Below are positions 16,278 to 16,279 of a stretch of DNA of 16,279 nucleotides, one piece after another; the first letter of the stretch is position 1, and each line of letters opens with the position of its first letter. The notes under the pieces are model-generated. The model was not told the origin of the DNA. It worked only from the letters and a program-made list of their open reading frames with translations, and did not search any database. This DNA is from Bacteroidia bacterium (lineage in GTDB: Bacteria > Bacteroidota > Bacteroidia > Bacteroidales > Azobacteroidaceae), in NCBI GenBank assembly GCA_025996895.1, contig BNTW01000059.1, forward strand, positions 1 to 16,279, given 5' to 3'. The translations under genes were made by a program, and so were the position numbers.

Positions 16278-16279
16278 CA

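Overview
The window reads as a chromosomal segment of a member of the Bacteroidota, probably the Bacteroidales or a relative. The evidence is a type IX secretion (T9SS) type A C-terminal sorting domain, a large alpha-2-macroglobulin protein of the Bacteroidota layout, A-rich start-codon contexts without a strong Shine-Dalgarno sequence, and a promoter of the form TTG-N20-TAnnTTTG. Assignment below phylum is inference. There is no tRNA, rRNA, transposase, integrase or CRISPR array.

Layout. Positions 1-158 hold one copy of a long repeat. A two-gene leftward unit follows: a large secreted alpha-2-macroglobulin-like protein (7268 to 1584) and, 6 bases downstream, a GH30-family glycoside hydrolase (1577 to 159). 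A 105-bp divergent intergenic region carries a good Bacteroidota-type promoter for a rightward gene (7374-10682). That gene encodes a secreted tandem TldD/PmbA protein whose first half keeps the metal site and whose second half has lost it. Its stop codon is followed by the second, inverted copy of the repeat (10689-10846) and then by a likely intrinsic terminator (10855-10885). A repeat-rich leader of about 180 bp with GC-rich hairpins and a 7-bp triplication leads into a 1716-codon ORF (11067-16217). This ORF joins a small membrane-anchored secreted protein to a large T9SS surface protein with seven FG-GAP repeats. Two short hairpins follow to the window end.

All four main products carry export signals, so the theme is cell-envelope and surface biology: glycan hydrolysis, protein capture or protease control by the macroglobulin, an extracytoplasmic TldD-type peptidase, and a T9SS-delivered propeller protein. 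No sequence evidence links them into one pathway.

The most unusual signals are four. (1) A 127-bp, 121/127-identical inverted repeat, with weaker similarity continuing to about 158 bp, brackets the first three genes, and each copy begins right after a stop codon in the same sense as the gene it follows. (2) An A7 tract at 11436-11442 fuses two reading frames, each with its own signal peptide; with one A fewer, the first would end in TGA overlapping the second start as ATGA. (3) The TldD-like gene looks like an active/inactive pair fused in one chain. (4) Palindromic and short tandem repeats have been absorbed into the coding frame of the T9SS protein, including a perfect 28-bp palindrome inside its sorting domain.
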